This document shows, in pieces, positions 7,317 through 18,024 of a stretch of DNA of 64,000 nucleotides. Under the pieces are notes generated by a model that worked only from the letters and a program-made list of their open reading frames with translations, was not told where the DNA came from and did not search any database. Position 1 is the stretch's first letter; each line of letters starts with the position of its first letter. Origin of the DNA: CAVSCD01 sp963726335 (GTDB taxonomy: Bacteria > Acidobacteriota > Aminicenantia > Aminicenantales > UBA8522); contig CAVSCD010000001.1 in assembly GCA_963726335.1 (NCBI GenBank), forward strand, positions 1 through 64,000, written 5' to 3'. A program made the position numbers and the translations under genes.

Positions 7317-9693
7317 CTACTGCCGCGCCATCGCCATGCGGATCGCGTCCTCCGGGTTGACCAGGTGCTTCGCCGTTCTCGCCGCTTCGGCGATCGCGAG
7401 CTGAACGCCCTTGACCTTGCCGTTGAAGGCGTTGTCGCCGGGCTTGTAGTCCGGGGAGACCGCCGAGCCGCCGTCCTTGCCGACGTCGCAGCCGTCGTCG
7501 GCGGAGAAGATCATCGCCAGCGTCGCGCCGACTTCCCCCTCGCCGTCCTTCTTGCCATCGAGGTACAGCGTCACCTTGCCGCCCTTGCCCAGGCCGCCGC
7601 CGGCATAGGCAAACTCCATGCGCACCTGGTGCTCGCCCGGCGGCAGCTTCGTCGCCCCTTCGATGATGAAGTGCTTGAAGCCGCCCCAGTTGTAGCAGTA
7701 CTTGAGCTTGCCGTCCTTGGCGTAGAGGCTCCAGCCGCCGATGTCGGCGCCCTGGGCGATGATGACGCCCTCGGCGCCCTTCTCCGGCACCACGATCTCG
7801 GCCGTGACGGAGTGCGACTTGTTCTTGACGTTGAGGACGCAGTTCTCCGACAGGTGCCCCATGCCGCCGAACAGGAGCTGGGTCTTGCCCTTGAGCAGCA
7901 CCGGCCGGCCGGCGGTGTCCGGGTTGATCTTCTCGAACATCCGGTCGTCGAGGGGCAGCACCTTGTAGCGCGATCGCCTCGATGATCCAGAGCCGCTGCA
8001 GCTCCTTGAGCTTCTGCGGCATCTCCTTGGACAGGTCCTTGGACTGGCTCCAGTCCTTGGTGGTGTCGTAGAGCTCCCAGACGTCGTCGTCGAGCGCGGG
8101 CCTCGGGCCCGTGATCCAGGGCGTGTAGTGCTTCGTCACGGCGCTCCAGCCCTTGTGGTAGATCGCCGCGGTTGCCCATGACCTCGAAGTACTGCGTCTC
8201 GTGGCGCTCCGCCGCCTTGGCGTCGTTGAAGGAGTAGAGCATGCTGACGCCTTCGATCGGGTCCTGCTGGATGCCGTCGACCGAAACCGGCTCGGGAATG
8301 CCCGCCGCCTCGAGGATCGTCGGCGCCACATCGATGACGTGGGCGAACTGCGTGCGCAGCTCGCCCTTGGCCTTGATCCCCTTCGGCCAATGGACGATGG
8401 TGCCGTTGCGCGTGCCGCCCAAGTGCGAGGCGACCTGCTTCGTCCACTGGTAGGGGGTGTTCATGCGCGTGCGCCCAGCCCACGGCGTAGTGGTTGTACG
8501 AATCGGGCCCGCCGAGCTTGTCGAGCCGCGCCGTGAGGTACTCGGCCGTCTCGAGCGCTTGCAGGCCGTTGAAGTAGCTCATCTCGTTGAAGCAGCCGTT
8601 GATCGAGCCCTCGGCGGAGGCGCCGTTGTCGCCGATGATGTAGTAGACGAGCGTGTCGTCGAAGATGCCGAGCTTCTCGATGCCGTCGAAGAGCCGTCCC
8701 ACGTGGTGGTCGGTGTACTCCAGGAAGCCCGCGTAGACCTCCATCTCCCGGCGCAGCACCGGCTTGAACTCCTCCGGCATGTCGTCCCAGCCCGGGACGT
8801 CCTTGGGGCGCGGGGTGAGCTGGCAGTCCGCCGGGATGACGCCCAGCTTCTTCTGCCGGGCGAAGGTCTCCTCGCGCAGCTTGTCCCAGCCGGCGTCGAA
8901 CTTGCCCTTGTACTTGTCGGCCCACTCCTTGGGCACGTGGTGCGGGCGCGTGGGTGGCGCCGGGCGCGAAGTAGACGAAGAAGGGCTTGTCCGGGGCGAG
9001 GGCCTTCTGCTGCGAGATCCAGCCGATGGCCTTGTCGGTCATGTCCTCCAACAGGTGGTAGCCCTCCTCGGGCGCTCTTGGGCGCCTCGATCGGGGTGGT
9101 GCCTTCGTAGAGCGAGGGGTACCACTGGTGCGCCTCGCCGCCGATGAAGCCGTAGAAGTACTCGAAGCCGCCGCCGCCCGTGGGCCACTGGTTGAACGGC
9201 CCGACCGGGCTCGACTCCCACACCGGCACTTCGTGGCACTTGCCGAACTGGGCGGTGTTGTAGCCGTTGAGCTTGAGCGTCTTCGCCAGCGGCGACATCG
9301 AGTTGGGCAGCACCGAGGAGTAGCCCGGCTGCGCCGGTGGCGATCTCGGTGATGCCGGCCATGCCGGCGGAGTGATGGTTGCGGCCGGTCAGCAGGGCCT
9401 GCCGCGTCGCCGAGCAGATCGCCGTGGTGTGGAAGCGGTTGTACTTGAGGCCGCCCGCCGCCAGCTTCTCCGCCGCCGGCGTGTGGCAGGGGCCGCCGAA
9501 GGCGCTGGACGCGCCGAAGCCGGCAGTCGTCGATCAGGACGATGAGCACGTTGGGCGCGCCCTTGGGCGGGCGCAGCTGCTCGATCGGCGTCTTGACCAT
9601 GTCCGGGTCCTTGGCGTCGTACGGGATGAACCGTGCCGGCGCCGTGTTCGGCATCGGCAGATGCGAACGGTGTTTCTTGTCTTGCTGACTCAT
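7317..9693 (-). CDS. Large arylsulfatase with C-terminal concanavalin-like domain (several frameshifts)
   Basis: About 790 residues when single-base breaks near 9520, 9330, 9075, 8945, 8462, 8170 and 7970 are bridged. The alkaline-phosphatase-superfamily catalytic part starts PNVLIVLIDD and carries the formylglycine motif CSATRQALLTG. The sulfatase core continues with QFGKCHEVP, a PHHVPKEW-type segment, YIIGDNGASAEGS and GTRNGTIVHWPKGI. The last 210 residues form a carbohydrate-binding-like beta-sandwich (GGFKHFIIEG, then KVTLYLDGKKDGEGEVG). The enzyme hydrolyses sulfate esters after Cys is converted to formylglycine, which the maturase at 55063 could do. There is no evident signal peptide, so the location is uncertain. 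The promoter with a DosR-like box at 9808-9854 lies about 115 bases upstream of the start. Confidence 0.88.
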
Positions 9694-9807
9694 GATGTTG
9701 GCTCCTCCATGAATTCGATATTTGAGTATCGGTCAAGCGACAAATCTGCCGCTGTTTTCAGATAAGCCTTTGCTGTCATCATTAGGTCAATCCTAGCTGC
9801 AACAGGC

Positions 9808-9854
9808 ATTCTGCTCCTGAAGAATAAGCGATGTCTATTGGACCTTGGTCCTAT
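9808..9854 (-). promoter_or_regulatory. Promoter with DosR-like palindrome for the large arylsulfatase
   Basis: On the minus strand the palindrome GGACCAAGGTCC (9840-9851, perfect) overlaps a TAGACA -35 (9832-9837), followed after 18 bp by CAGAAT (9808-9813). The geometry is the same as in ten or more other promoters in the window. Confidence 0.65.
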
Positions 9855-9883
9855 GCTCCGAAGGACGCCTCTGAGGCGGAATT

Positions 9884-9913
9884 GAGACGATCCTGGAGAC
9901 GATCCTGGAGACG
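9884..9913. repeat. 2.5 copies of a 12-bp direct repeat
   Basis: GAGACGATCCTG occurs twice in tandem (9884-9895, 9896-9907), followed by a half copy. It lies in the intergenic region 9694-10011, upstream of the palindromic promoter. The region is otherwise empty of genes. Confidence 0.7.
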
Positions 9914-10011
9914 CCACTATAAAATCATTCCGTCTGAAAGGGACCCTACCAGCGGCCCCAGGCGGACCTGGCTGACGGTTCCCGCGACGACGGCCGCCTG
10001 CGCTTCCGGGT

Positions 10012-10940
10012 CAGCGGCTGAACCAGCGGTACTGGAACGCCACCGCGTAGGTGGTGAACTTTCCGCCGATCGCGCGTGGCCACGCCGCTTGACCAGCTGA
10101 ACTTCAGCGAATACGCCTTGGCGAACGGGACGGCCAACGTGAGACCGCCCCGGGTATTTCCCTGCCGGTCATCCTTGACGACGCCATCGAGGCTGCTCTG
10201 GCCTCCCGCATAGAACGTCAGGTCGGCGGCCAGCCACAGACCGGGACGGAAGCTGTAGCTCACGTGCCCTTGGGTTGCCCAGAGGGGGGCCTGGGTGCGC
10301 AGTTGGCCCCCATAGAAATTCGGGTTGTCGGTGAACAGCCACACGCCCCCGGCCAGGTCCAGGACCCATTTTCCCATCGGATGCGACAGGCCGATCTCCG
10401 GTTTGAAAGCCCATCGATTCGTCCCGATGTTGATGAGGAGCGACGGATTGTACCGCCCCGTCGGCATCACGGTGACCAGGCTCACCCCGAGCGTCGTTGC
10501 CGGCTGGCGGCGGGCGAACTCCTGGAGCGTCAGGGCGCGGTTGCCCAGCAGGTTCACCGCCATGCGCACCCGCATGTCACCAAATCCGGAACGCGTGACC
10601 GTCTGGCGATCCACGATTTCTCCGACCTGGCCGCTCATTTTGCCCCAGGCGTACGGGAGAACTATGGCCAGGCTGGCCGTGCGTCCGAACAGTCTGAAGG
10701 TCTCAAGGTAGCCGGGTGCAACCGCGCCTATCTTGGCATCGACGTCAGTGATCGGCACCGAGGGATCGAGCAGGACGCCGCCGGCGGAGTATGCCGGGCC
10801 GATGACCAGGAACCGCGCGCCGACCGGCGAGGCCGAATAGGTCCGCGGTTCGAGATCCTGGCCGAACACGGCCGCGGCCAGCCCCAGAGAGCTAAACAAA
10901 CCAGAAGAGGACGCAGGCGATGAGTTAAAATACCAGGCAT
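10012..10940 (-). CDS. Outer-membrane transporter of the phenol-degradation MetA type (two frameshifts)
   Basis: About 308 residues after joining frames near 10875 and 10075. The protein has an N-terminal signal segment (RPLLVCLALWGW ... AAVFGQ), then RTYSASPVGARFLVIGPAYSAGG, repeated amphipathic strands (YSFRPGLWLAADLTFYAGGQ) and a C-terminal strand ending FQYRWF, as in outer-membrane beta-barrels of the Phenol_MetA_deg group. It follows the 5'-nucleotidase by about 40 bases and lies upstream of the large sulfatase. A paralogue at 50583 also sits next to an arylsulfatase, so a role in uptake of aromatic or sulfated substrates is plausible but unproven. Confidence 0.7.
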
Positions 10941-10976
10941 GGCACCTTCCCTCCGCAAGCTCACAGTTATTCTTGC

Positions 10977-12886
10977 CTAAGCAACCTTGATCGCACGCAC
11001 TTCCGCGGCGCGCGGGTCGACCGGGATAATGGGGAGTTCGCCCGATCCCTCGACCGGAAGGCCGCGGAGGTGATCCATGATCGCCTGCCACTCCTTGATC
11101 TCCCGGACGGCGCCCTGGCCCACCCCCGTGGCGACGCTGGCCTTATCCACGTGGCCCGGCGGCGCCAGCAGGTAACCCGAGTTATCGCGGGGCGCGTCGA
11201 GCGCCTCGAGCCCTCGATCCGAGGGGCTGGCCATCCTTGTTCTTGGCGACGAGCGGCAACTTGCCTTTGGAGTACTTGGGGATGGCCACCAGGATCACGC
11301 CGAGCATCAGAGGGCAGGTGAGACTGTACAAGCGCGCGTCGCGGCCGGTGATGTCGATTGCCCGGTAGCCGCGATCGAGGTCCCCGAGCTCGATGGCCGT
11401 CACGACGTCGAACTTCGGGCGCGCCGGATCGTAGCGGAACCGCATGCCGGAGGTGCGGGGAAAGTACTCCCCGGGGTGGGTCGGGATTGTCCACAAGGAA
11501 GAACTCGAGCAGGTTCTTCAGCTACGAGGCCGGTGAAGTAGCCGGTGACAAGGGCGCTGCCGGCCGTCTTATCCACGACGCCGGCCCCGAGGGGCGCGAC
11601 GGCGAATACGTCATAGACCGTCAGCACGCCCGTCTTCCCCCGCTTGAGGGGGGCGCGCATCATGCCGTTGGCGGTGAAGGCGATGCAGCGGCGTGGCACG
11701 AAAAGAAGTGAGGAGTTGGCGAGGATCGTGCCGGCCCCGATGTCGGTAAAGGTGTTGGGCAAATCTTTCGGCGTCAGCGCCAGCGGCTGGTCGACGCGGT
11801 AGCCACGCGAGGCAAACACGGCCGCGCTGACCGATGCCTTAAGGTGGTCGATCTCGTCTTGAATGGCGCGGTCGCCGGCAATGCTGTCGTCGACCGGATA
11901 GAGCCGATAGGACTCGACCTTAAGCCGGCCGCCTTCCAGACTGATCACCAACTCGCCCAGGTTTCGGCCTTCCAATCCGGCCTGCACGACCGGCGTGCGG
12001 CCGTCGACCATGATCGCTTCCCGAAGGGTCGGTGTGGCTGTGGCCGCCGATGACGATATCGATGCCCGGCACGGCCTTGGGCAGGCGCACATCGTCGCCG
12101 ACGGTGTAACGCCCGTCCGAGCCTTTCTCCACGCCGCCGTGGCTGAGGGCGATGACTACATCCACCTTCTCCGTCTCGCGCAGGACCTTGACCATCTCTC
12201 CCGCCGCCTCGAGGGGGTCGGGGAATTCGGCCGCGCCGCCGCTCGTATAGATCTGGGCTTCCTTGCCGAGCACCCCAAAGAGGCCGAACCGGAGACCGCC
12301 GCGTTCGATCACCATAGAACGACGGATCAGCCCCGCCTCGGAGAGCCGCTGAAGACCCGCCAGCGTGGGATCGTCCCCCACGAAGCTGGAGTTCGAGGAG
12401 AGCACGGCCGGGATCCGGCCGGCCTGGCTGGCCGCGCCGATGGCTTGGCCCAGACCGTCGGGCCCGAGATCGAACTCATGGTTGCCGAAGGTGGTGGCGT
12501 CGTAACCCATCCGCGACATCAGTCGCAGCTCGCCGCCGATCTCGCGGCTGGCGGCGGCGAACGCGGTCCCCATGCTGAAGTCCCCCGCGTCGAGCACCAG
12601 CACGGGCCCCTGGCTCTCTCGCGCCGCCCGCCTCGCCGCGATCAACGCGGCCAGCCGTGCGTACCCGCCCCGGGTCGAGTCGTCGTTGAGCGTGAACGGC
12701 GTATAGTCCGAGGCCGGGCCCATGCCGACGAAGTTCGAGTGCAGGTCGTTCGTGTGCAGAATGGTACAGGATCACCTTCATCCCGTTTTCCTCCGCCGGT
12801 TTGGGCCGCGCTCCTGTCAGGACCGCCGCCCCGGCCGCCGCCGAGAGGGACATGAATTTGCGACGCGAGAATGTTCCGGGTCTCAT
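10977..12886 (-). CDS. Tat-exported bifunctional metallophosphatase/5'-nucleotidase (several frameshifts)
   Basis: About 636 residues across breaks near 12760, 12035, 11520 and 11230. The N-terminus MRPGTFSRRKFMSLSAAAG is a twin-arginine signal. The catalytic metallophosphatase domain shows VLDAGDFSMGT, the GNHEFDLGPDGL signature (metal-binding N-H-E), ALSHGGV and the IGGHSHT loop. The C-terminal 5'-nucleotidase domain carries VPRRCIAFTANGMM and a substrate-pocket region ending near FRYDPARPKFDVV. UshA-like enzymes hydrolyse nucleotides or UDP-sugars in the periplasm. It lies between arylsulfatase 2 and the porin-like gene in one direction and may be co-transcribed with them. Confidence 0.85.
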
Positions 12887-13057
12887 GGCGCTTGTCTCGA
12901 CCTCCCTTTTACGTGCCGGCGGTTCCTCCGGAAATCCGTCGTTTCATCCCCTCTGGCCGGTCCCGCCTGCCTATCGAGGATCCCCCCGGCGGACGCATGG
13001 TCCGACCGGAGGATCTCTTCACTGTCCTTGCCTGATGACCCTCACTCCGGGCTTGCC

Positions 13058-14574
13058 TCAGGCATTCTGGCGGACAGCCTTCTCCAAGGCCTCCGCCTTC
13101 TCCTTGAGCTTCTCGATCATGGCCGAAGGGCTCCAGCTTTCCGGGCTCTGCCGGGGCGGGAATTCCGCCAGGGTTTGCATCCACTACGGCGACGAGCGCG
13201 CCGAAAGGCGCGAGGGCGAAGAGTCGGTCCGCGCGCCAGCGCTGGTAGCCCAGATCGCCGGAGACATCCGCATTCTCGAACGGATCGGACCTCAGATTGT
13301 GAAGCTTCGGGAAGCGCAGCGGGACAAACGGCTCCTGCCACGCCAGCAGTCCTTCCGCGCGTTGCTCCATGAAATGGCACTTCCACATCCCATACCGGAT
13401 GGCCATCAGGTCGCCTTCGTCGCTCCAGTAGAGGATGCCCGGCCGCGGGTTCTTCTTCCACTTCGACCTTTCAAGAACGGAAGGAGGTTGTAGCCGTCAA
13501 GATGGACCTTGAAGGTCTTGTCCCCCGCCTTGTGGCCCTTCAGGCATTTCTCGACGATATCCGGTTCGCCCGCCGCGGCCACGAGCGTGGGCAGCATGTC
13601 CTGATGCGAGAAGATCTCGTTGCTGACGGTGCCGGGCTTAATCATTCCGGGCCAGCGGATCGCGCACGGCACGCGCCAGCCGCCCTCCCAATTCGTGTCC
13701 TTCTCGCCGCGGAACGGTGTCGTCCCGCCGTCGGGCCAGCTCAGCTCCTCGGCGCCGTTGTCGGTCGAGTACATGACGATCGTGTTATCGGCGATCCCCA
13801 GCTCGTCGAGCTTGGCCAGGAGCTGTCCGACGTGGCCGTCGTGCTCGACCATGCCGTCGGGATACACGCCCAGCCCCGTCTTGCCCTCGCTCTCCTTCTT
13901 CAGATGCGTCCAGACGTGCATCTTAGTGGAATTCCACCAGCAGAAGAACGGCTGGCCGGCCTTGTGTCTGGCGTTCGATGAAGTCCAGCGCGCCGGCCGT
14001 GATCTCCTCGTCCATGGTCTCCATGCGCTTCTTCGTCAGCGGGCCGGTATCCTCGATCGTCTGACCGCCCTTGCCGTCCGCTTGGCACTTGAAGAACGCC
14101 GCGCGGGCCGAACTTCTTCTTGAACTCGGGGTCTTTCGGGTAATCGGCGTTTTCCGGCTCTTCTTCGGCGTTCAAGTGGTAGAGATTGCCGAAGAACTCG
14201 TCGAACCCGTGCACCGTCGGCAGGAACTCGTCGCGGTCGCCGAGGTGATTCTTGCCGAACTGGCCGCACATGTAACCCAGCGGCTTGAGCAATTCGGCGA
14301 TGGTCGGATCTTCCTTTTGGAGGCCGAGCTTCGCACCCGGGGAGCCCGACCTTGGTCAGACCGGTGCGGATCGGCGACTGGCCGGTGATGAACGCGGCCC
14401 GCCCCGCGGTGCAGCTCTGCTGCCCGTACCAGTCGGTGAACAGCGCGCCTTCCCGGGCGATGCGATCGATGTTCGGGGTCTTGTACCCCATGATGCCGTG
14501 GTTGTAGGCGCTGATGTTGAACCAGCCGATGTCGTCGCCCCAGATGATGAGAATATTCGGCTTTTTGTTCGCCA
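13058..14574 (-). CDS. Arylsulfatase A-type sulfatase (several frameshifts)
   Basis: About 505 residues across breaks near 14340, 14105, 13975, 13925 and 13465. It begins MANKKPNILIIWGDDIGWFN, has the formylglycine motif CTAGRAAFITG and the GQFGKNHLGD segment, and ends FPPRQSPESWSPSAMIEKL. MYSTDNGAEELSWPDGG supplies the metal/substrate DNG motif, and DMLPTLVAAAGEPDIVE is family-typical. There is no signal peptide at the chosen start. A good promoter (14645-14673) precedes it, and a ribosome site AAAGGAGAG lies before the ATG. The upstream BASS-carrier ORF runs into it in frame, but I attribute that to an indel. Confidence 0.88.
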
Positions 14575-14644
14575 TGATCGTGCTCTCCTTTCTTTGTCCC
14601 CTATTCTTTTCCGTGGCCCACCAGCCCTCTCGTTTTCCGCGCCT

Positions 14645-14673
14645 ATTATCTTGTCGAACCCGGGAAAAGTCAA
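14645..14673 (-). promoter_or_regulatory. Sigma-70 promoter of arylsulfatase 2
   Basis: TTGACT (14668-14673) and GATAAT (14645-14650) with a 17-bp spacer lie 70 bases upstream of the sulfatase ATG, between it and the carrier gene. This supports separate transcription of the sulfatase. Confidence 0.65.
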
Positions 14674-14699
14674 CGCGATCGCGGCCGGGCGGATTGTGC

Positions 14700-15571
14700 T
14701 TAGCCGGCTTCTTCCCCCTTTTCCCGGCCACCTTCAAGACCGCCATGAGCAACAAATTGGCGGGAGCCATGACGGAGGCGAAGACCACGAGCGGCGTCAG
14801 AACGGGGAGATCGGGAAAGCTCCTGGCCGCGATGCCCATGGCCAAAGCGACGTTGCGCATGCTGCTGGCGGTGGCCAAGACCGCCCGCGTCCCCTTCCGC
14901 GGCCCCCCGAGGATCCAGCCGATGAGCATCGAAACGAGAATGAGAAGGATGACACCGATGAGCACCCTCGCGCCGCTCTCGGCCTTCGCCCACTTCGTTA
15001 GGGCCTGGGTTTTGACTATGACGCCGATGAAGGCCAGGGTCGCGATCCAGGTGATCGGCCCCGCCAACTTGCGGGCGACCGCCTCGGCCTTTTCGTTGAC
15101 GACCATCCCCAGGACAAGCGGGAGGATCGCAAAGAGTATCAGATACAGAGCGGCATTCAGGTAAGGGACGGTCAGCGTCAGGCCCTTGGGGAGGGCGAAC
15201 GAGATGAGGAACGGGGAAACTATGACCGAGAGGAACGAGAGCAGGAAAGCCGTCGCGCCGGAGTAGGCGAGTATTTTCTCTTCGCGCGTTTTCGTCAGGA
15301 ACTGGAGCGCGCCCAATCCGCCCGGGGCGCAGGACAAGAGGATGAGCGCCAGCGCGTTCTCCGGCTTCAGCGCGAAGGTCTTGGCGGCCAGGACGCCCAC
15401 GGCCGGGATCAGGAGGAAATTGACGATGAGCGTCCGCACGAGCCAGCTCCTGTCGCGGACGACCGCCAGGAGATCGTCCTTGTTGATCTTCAGCCCGATG
15501 CCCAGCATCGAGCCCGCGAGAAAGGTATAGAAAAGGGTTTTCGTCAGCGTGTCCAGGAGAAACACATCCAC
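14700..15571 (-). CDS. BASS-family (bile acid:sodium symporter-like) transporter
   Basis: About 290 residues with nine or ten hydrophobic helices (FLAGSMLGIGLKIN, TLIVNFLLIPAVGVLAAKTF, LILLSCAPGGLGALQFLT, VVFASVMAPANLLLMAVLKV). The S-C-A-P-G-G and S-S-M-R-N-V-A-L segments are typical of the BASS/SBF fold, which binds Na+ and organic anions. In the sequence as given, the frame has no stop and continues into the sulfatase after KRGKKPAKHNPPG. An alternative frame stops at 14700, and I take that as the real end. A carrier for organic anions or sulfated steroid-like compounds beside a sulfatase would make sense, but specificity is inferred. Confidence 0.8.
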
Positions 15572-15597
15572 CTCCTTCTATTATCTTGTTTTATAGC

Positions 15598-16347
15598 TCA
15601 CGATAGAACGATAAGCAGGACCGTATAGAAGGCCCCTCCGAAAAGAAACGACAGGATCCGGCTCTCTTGCTCTTTGGGCAATTCCGAGGCGATGGCGTTC
15701 AGGATGATCCCGCCCGATATGAATCCCAGGAGGGCCGCCGTGAAGAAGGGGCTGAATTCCACGAGTATCCCCGCTGCCCAGCCCGCCAGGGGGGCGACGG
15801 CGAAGGCGTAACGGGCCGAACGCTTGTACCACGTACCGTATTCGCGAAAAAGCGTGTAGTCCAGAGAGAGGAAGTGGAGGCCCAGGGCGACCGCGAAGAG
15901 GGTGATCGGAGCCGATCCTTCTTCGAGGCTCCGGACCGCCAGGTAGCCGACCAGCCACACGTAGATGAGGAAGGCGCCGGTATGGAGCGAACGGCGGAGA
16001 CGGTTGTCTTCGCCGTGCACCGCTTCGGAGCCGCCGGGGTGGCCGGCGTGCGCGATCATCTGCCCGAGAGCGTAGAAGAACATGAACCCGATGAGGGTCG
16101 CCAAATAGACCCTCAAGGCGGAAAAGGGGAGGGCCATTCGGGCCTCGTCATGGCCGAGGACCTCTCTCGCGGCCTCGAGCTCGGGCAGCAGATGGACGAA
16201 GACGTAGGCGATCGTCACCCCGGCCCCGAAAGACAGGACCCTTCGCTTGTGGCGGCGGAGGGATTCGGGTAGCAAGACGTTGCTGCCAAAGAGGAAGATG
16301 GCCGAAAACACGAGGGCCGCGGCCAGCGGTCCGATCTCGAACGGCAT
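15598..16347 (-). CDS. ZIP-like multi-pass membrane protein
   Basis: An intact 249-residue protein with about seven or eight membrane helices. The segment GVTIAYVFVHLLPELEAARE resembles the ZIP metal-binding helix (H-x-x-P-E), and a second helix GFISGGIILNAIASELPKE carries the paired E-x-P-K-E pattern. The middle is a hydrophilic loop rich in His and Asp (HAGHPGGSEAVHGEDN). ZIP proteins move Zn, Fe or Mn into the cytoplasm, but similarity outside these segments is too weak to fix the substrate. It is followed in the same direction by the BASS carrier after about 25 bases and preceded by the DUF202 gene after about 10 bases, suggesting one operon. Confidence 0.55.
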   Translation of the reverse strand: MPFEIGPLAAALVFSAIFLFGSNVLLPESLRRHKRRVLSFGAGVTIAYVFVHLLPELEAAREVLGHDEARMALPFSALRVYLATLIGFMFFYALGQMIAHAGHPGGSEAVHGEDNRLRRSLHTGAFLIYVWLVGYLAVRSLEEGSAPITLFAVALGLHFLSLDYTLFREYGTWYKRSARYAFAVAPLAGWAAGILVEFSPFFTAALLGFISGGIILNAIASELPKEQESRILSFLFGGAFYTVLLIVLS

Positions 16348-16356
16348 GGCGGACTC

Positions 16357-16788
16357 CTAAAAAAGCTCTGCTTTGAGGATGATACTAACGAACAGCCACA
16401 GGCCGAAGATGAAGATCAGGCCGGACAGGATGATCGGGAACTTTCTGATGGCGGCCCCGAACTTCTTCCGGAGGTGGCTGGCCTGACTCCAGTATTCGAC
16501 GCCGCCCATGAGCGTCGAGAGGGTGCCCAGGCCGATCAGGAACAGGCCGATGTTCCGCGGCCCCTTGACGCTCAGGGTGAGCTGGATGCCCTCTTTGAGC
16601 ATCGCCTGGAGGACTTTGTAGATGGTGAACCCGAAACCGATCATGGACAGGCCGGTGCGGGTCCAGGCCATGGAAGTCCGTTCGGCCGCCATCAAGCTCC
16701 CGTCAACGGCGAGGTCGGTGCGATCCTTGGCGAGGTCCGTGCGCTTCTGGGCGAGGACATCGCCGAGCTTGGGTTCTGGTGTGCTCAT
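16357..16788 (-). CDS. DUF202 (YidH-like) membrane protein
   Basis: A 143-residue protein with an N-terminal charged helix (LGDVLAQKRTDLAKDRTDL), the DUF202 signature LMAAERTSMAWTRTGLSMIG, and three membrane helices (FGFTIYKVLQ, IGLFLIGLGTLSTLMGG, FPIILSGLIFIFGLWLFV). The function of the family is unknown. The start at 16788 is chosen because an upstream in-frame ATG at 16839 lies at the predicted transcription start of the promoter at 16848-16889. It is the first gene of a probable operon with the ZIP-like and BASS carrier genes. Confidence 0.85.
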   Translation of the reverse strand: MSTPEPKLGDVLAQKRTDLAKDRTDLAVDGSLMAAERTSMAWTRTGLSMIGFGFTIYKVLQAMLKEGIQLTLSVKGPRNIGLFLIGLGTLSTLMGGVEYWSQASHLRKKFGAAIRKFPIILSGLIFIFGLWLFVSIILKAELF

Positions 16789-16847
16789 CGCGGGTTCACT
16801 CCTGAGTGAGTATCCTTTTTTCGCGCCGACAGGCGGCACCTGATCTC

Positions 16848-16891
16848 ATTCTAGACAAAATTGAGGCTTTGGCAATAGGACCTTAGTCCAA
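16848..16891 (-). promoter_or_regulatory. Promoter with DosR-like palindrome for the DUF202 operon
   Basis: Minus strand: GGACTAAGGTCC (16878-16889), then TTGCCA (16870-16875), a 16-bp spacer and TAGAAT (16848-16853). Confidence 0.7.
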
Positions 16892-16947
16892 GACCGACGG
16901 AACCTGTTCCCGGCTCTCGGGCGCGGTTTCGAAATAAGAAAGCGCCC

Positions 16948-16980
16948 GCGGAGGGCGGCAAGTCTTTCCCCGCCCTCCGC
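16948..16980 (-). terminator. Intrinsic terminator of the amidohydrolase-porin-glutaminase operon
   Basis: An 11-bp perfect GC stem (16948-16958 with 16970-16980) lies 19 bases beyond the glutaminase stop. On the minus strand it is followed shortly by a T-rich stretch. Confidence 0.7.
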
Positions 16981-16998
16981 GAGCTCCTGAACGAGAGC

Positions 16999-18024
16999 TT
17001 ACTTTGTCTTGACGGCGTACGGGTTGCCGCCGAGGGCGTTCGAGATGTCGGCGATCGCCCGCTGGGCGCGAATGCTGTTGCCCGCGTCGTCGAGAGGCGG
17101 CGAGATGACCGCGATCCCGAATTTTCCGGGTGAGACGGCGATGATGCCGCCGCCCACGCCGCTCTTGCCGGGGAGGCCGGTGTGGTAGAGCCACTTGCCC
17201 GAATCGTCATACAGCCCGGCGATGGCCATTACGGCCAGGATGCCGGGGATGTTCGTGGGCTTGATGACCTGCTTGCCGGTCACGGGGTTCTTCCCTCCGT
17301 TGGCCAGCGTGCCCGCCATCATCGCCAAGTCCTTCGCGTTGACGCTCACCGAACAGGCCTCGGTGTAGATATCGGTGGCCCGCATCGGCTCCGACTTGAT
17401 CCACTCATAGGCGTACATCAAGTAGCCGATGGCCTGGTTGCGCTGGTTGGTGTCGGATTCCGACTTGAAAACCTCCTGGTTGACGCCGAGGGAACGTCCG
17501 GCGCAATCGGAATAGAAGCCCAGGAGGCTCTTCCAGATCTCGGCTCTGTTTTTGCCCTGGACCATGCTGGCGGCGACGATCGCGCCGGGGTTGACCAGGG
17601 GGTTGATCTCGGGGTTTTTCAGCAGCTTCTGGGACCACTCGACGGCCACGATCGAGTTGAAGCGCATGCCGGTCGGGTCGACGCCGATCGTCTTCTCGAT
17701 AGCGTCCGGTCCCTGTTCCTCCATGACCTTGGCCATCGTGAACACCTTGCAGATGGACTGGATGGAGACTTCGGACTTGATGTCGCCGGTGGTGTAGACT
17801 TTGCCGTCAGGGGTGACGAGGGCGATTCCGAAGATCTTCGGGTCGACCTTGGCCAGGGCCGGGATGTAGTCGGCATTCTTGCCTTCGGCGAGGTCCTTGT
17901 ACTTCGCATAGGCTGCCTGCAGGGCGGCGTTGATGTCCGTCTCGGACTGGGCGGCCAGGGGCGTGAAGGTCAGCGCCAGACCGATGAGAGCCGAAAAAAG
18001 GAAAGAGACTCCGCGTCGATTCAT
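16999..18024 (-). CDS. glsA: Periplasmic glutaminase
   Basis: An intact 341-residue serine-dependent beta-lactamase-fold glutaminase that converts glutamine to glutamate and ammonia. A signal peptide (FLFSALIGLALTFTPLAAQ) precedes the catalytic domain, which is unusual because most GlsA enzymes are cytoplasmic. Family motifs are clear: the S-x-x-K nucleophile segment SIQSICKVF, NPLVNPGAIV, EACSVSVNAKDLA, GLPGKSGVGGGI. It overlaps the upstream porin gene by four bases (ATGA), so the two are translationally coupled, and the amidohydrolase precedes them. A unit for scavenging amide or amino-acid nitrogen outside the cytoplasm is a reasonable inference. Confidence 0.93.
   Translation of the reverse strand: MNRRGVSFLFSALIGLALTFTPLAAQSETDINAALQAAYAKYKDLAEGKNADYIPALAKVDPKIFGIALVTPDGKVYTTGDIKSEVSIQSICKVFTMAKVMEEQGPDAIEKTIGVDPTGMRFNSIVAVEWSQKLLKNPEINPLVNPGAIVAASMVQGKNRAEIWKSLLGFYSDCAGRSLGVNQEVFKSESDTNQRNQAIGYLMYAYEWIKSEPMRATDIYTEACSVSVNAKDLAMMAGTLANGGKNPVTGKQVIKPTNIPGILAVMAIAGLYDDSGKWLYHTGLPGKSGVGGGIIAVSPGKFGIAVISPPLDDAGNSIRAQRAIADISNALGGNPYAVKTK

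Noticed and set aside
10264..10923. Long plus-strand open frames opposite the porin, nucleotidase and sulfatase genes
   Set aside because: They are high-GC antisense shadows. Family motifs occur on the minus strand.
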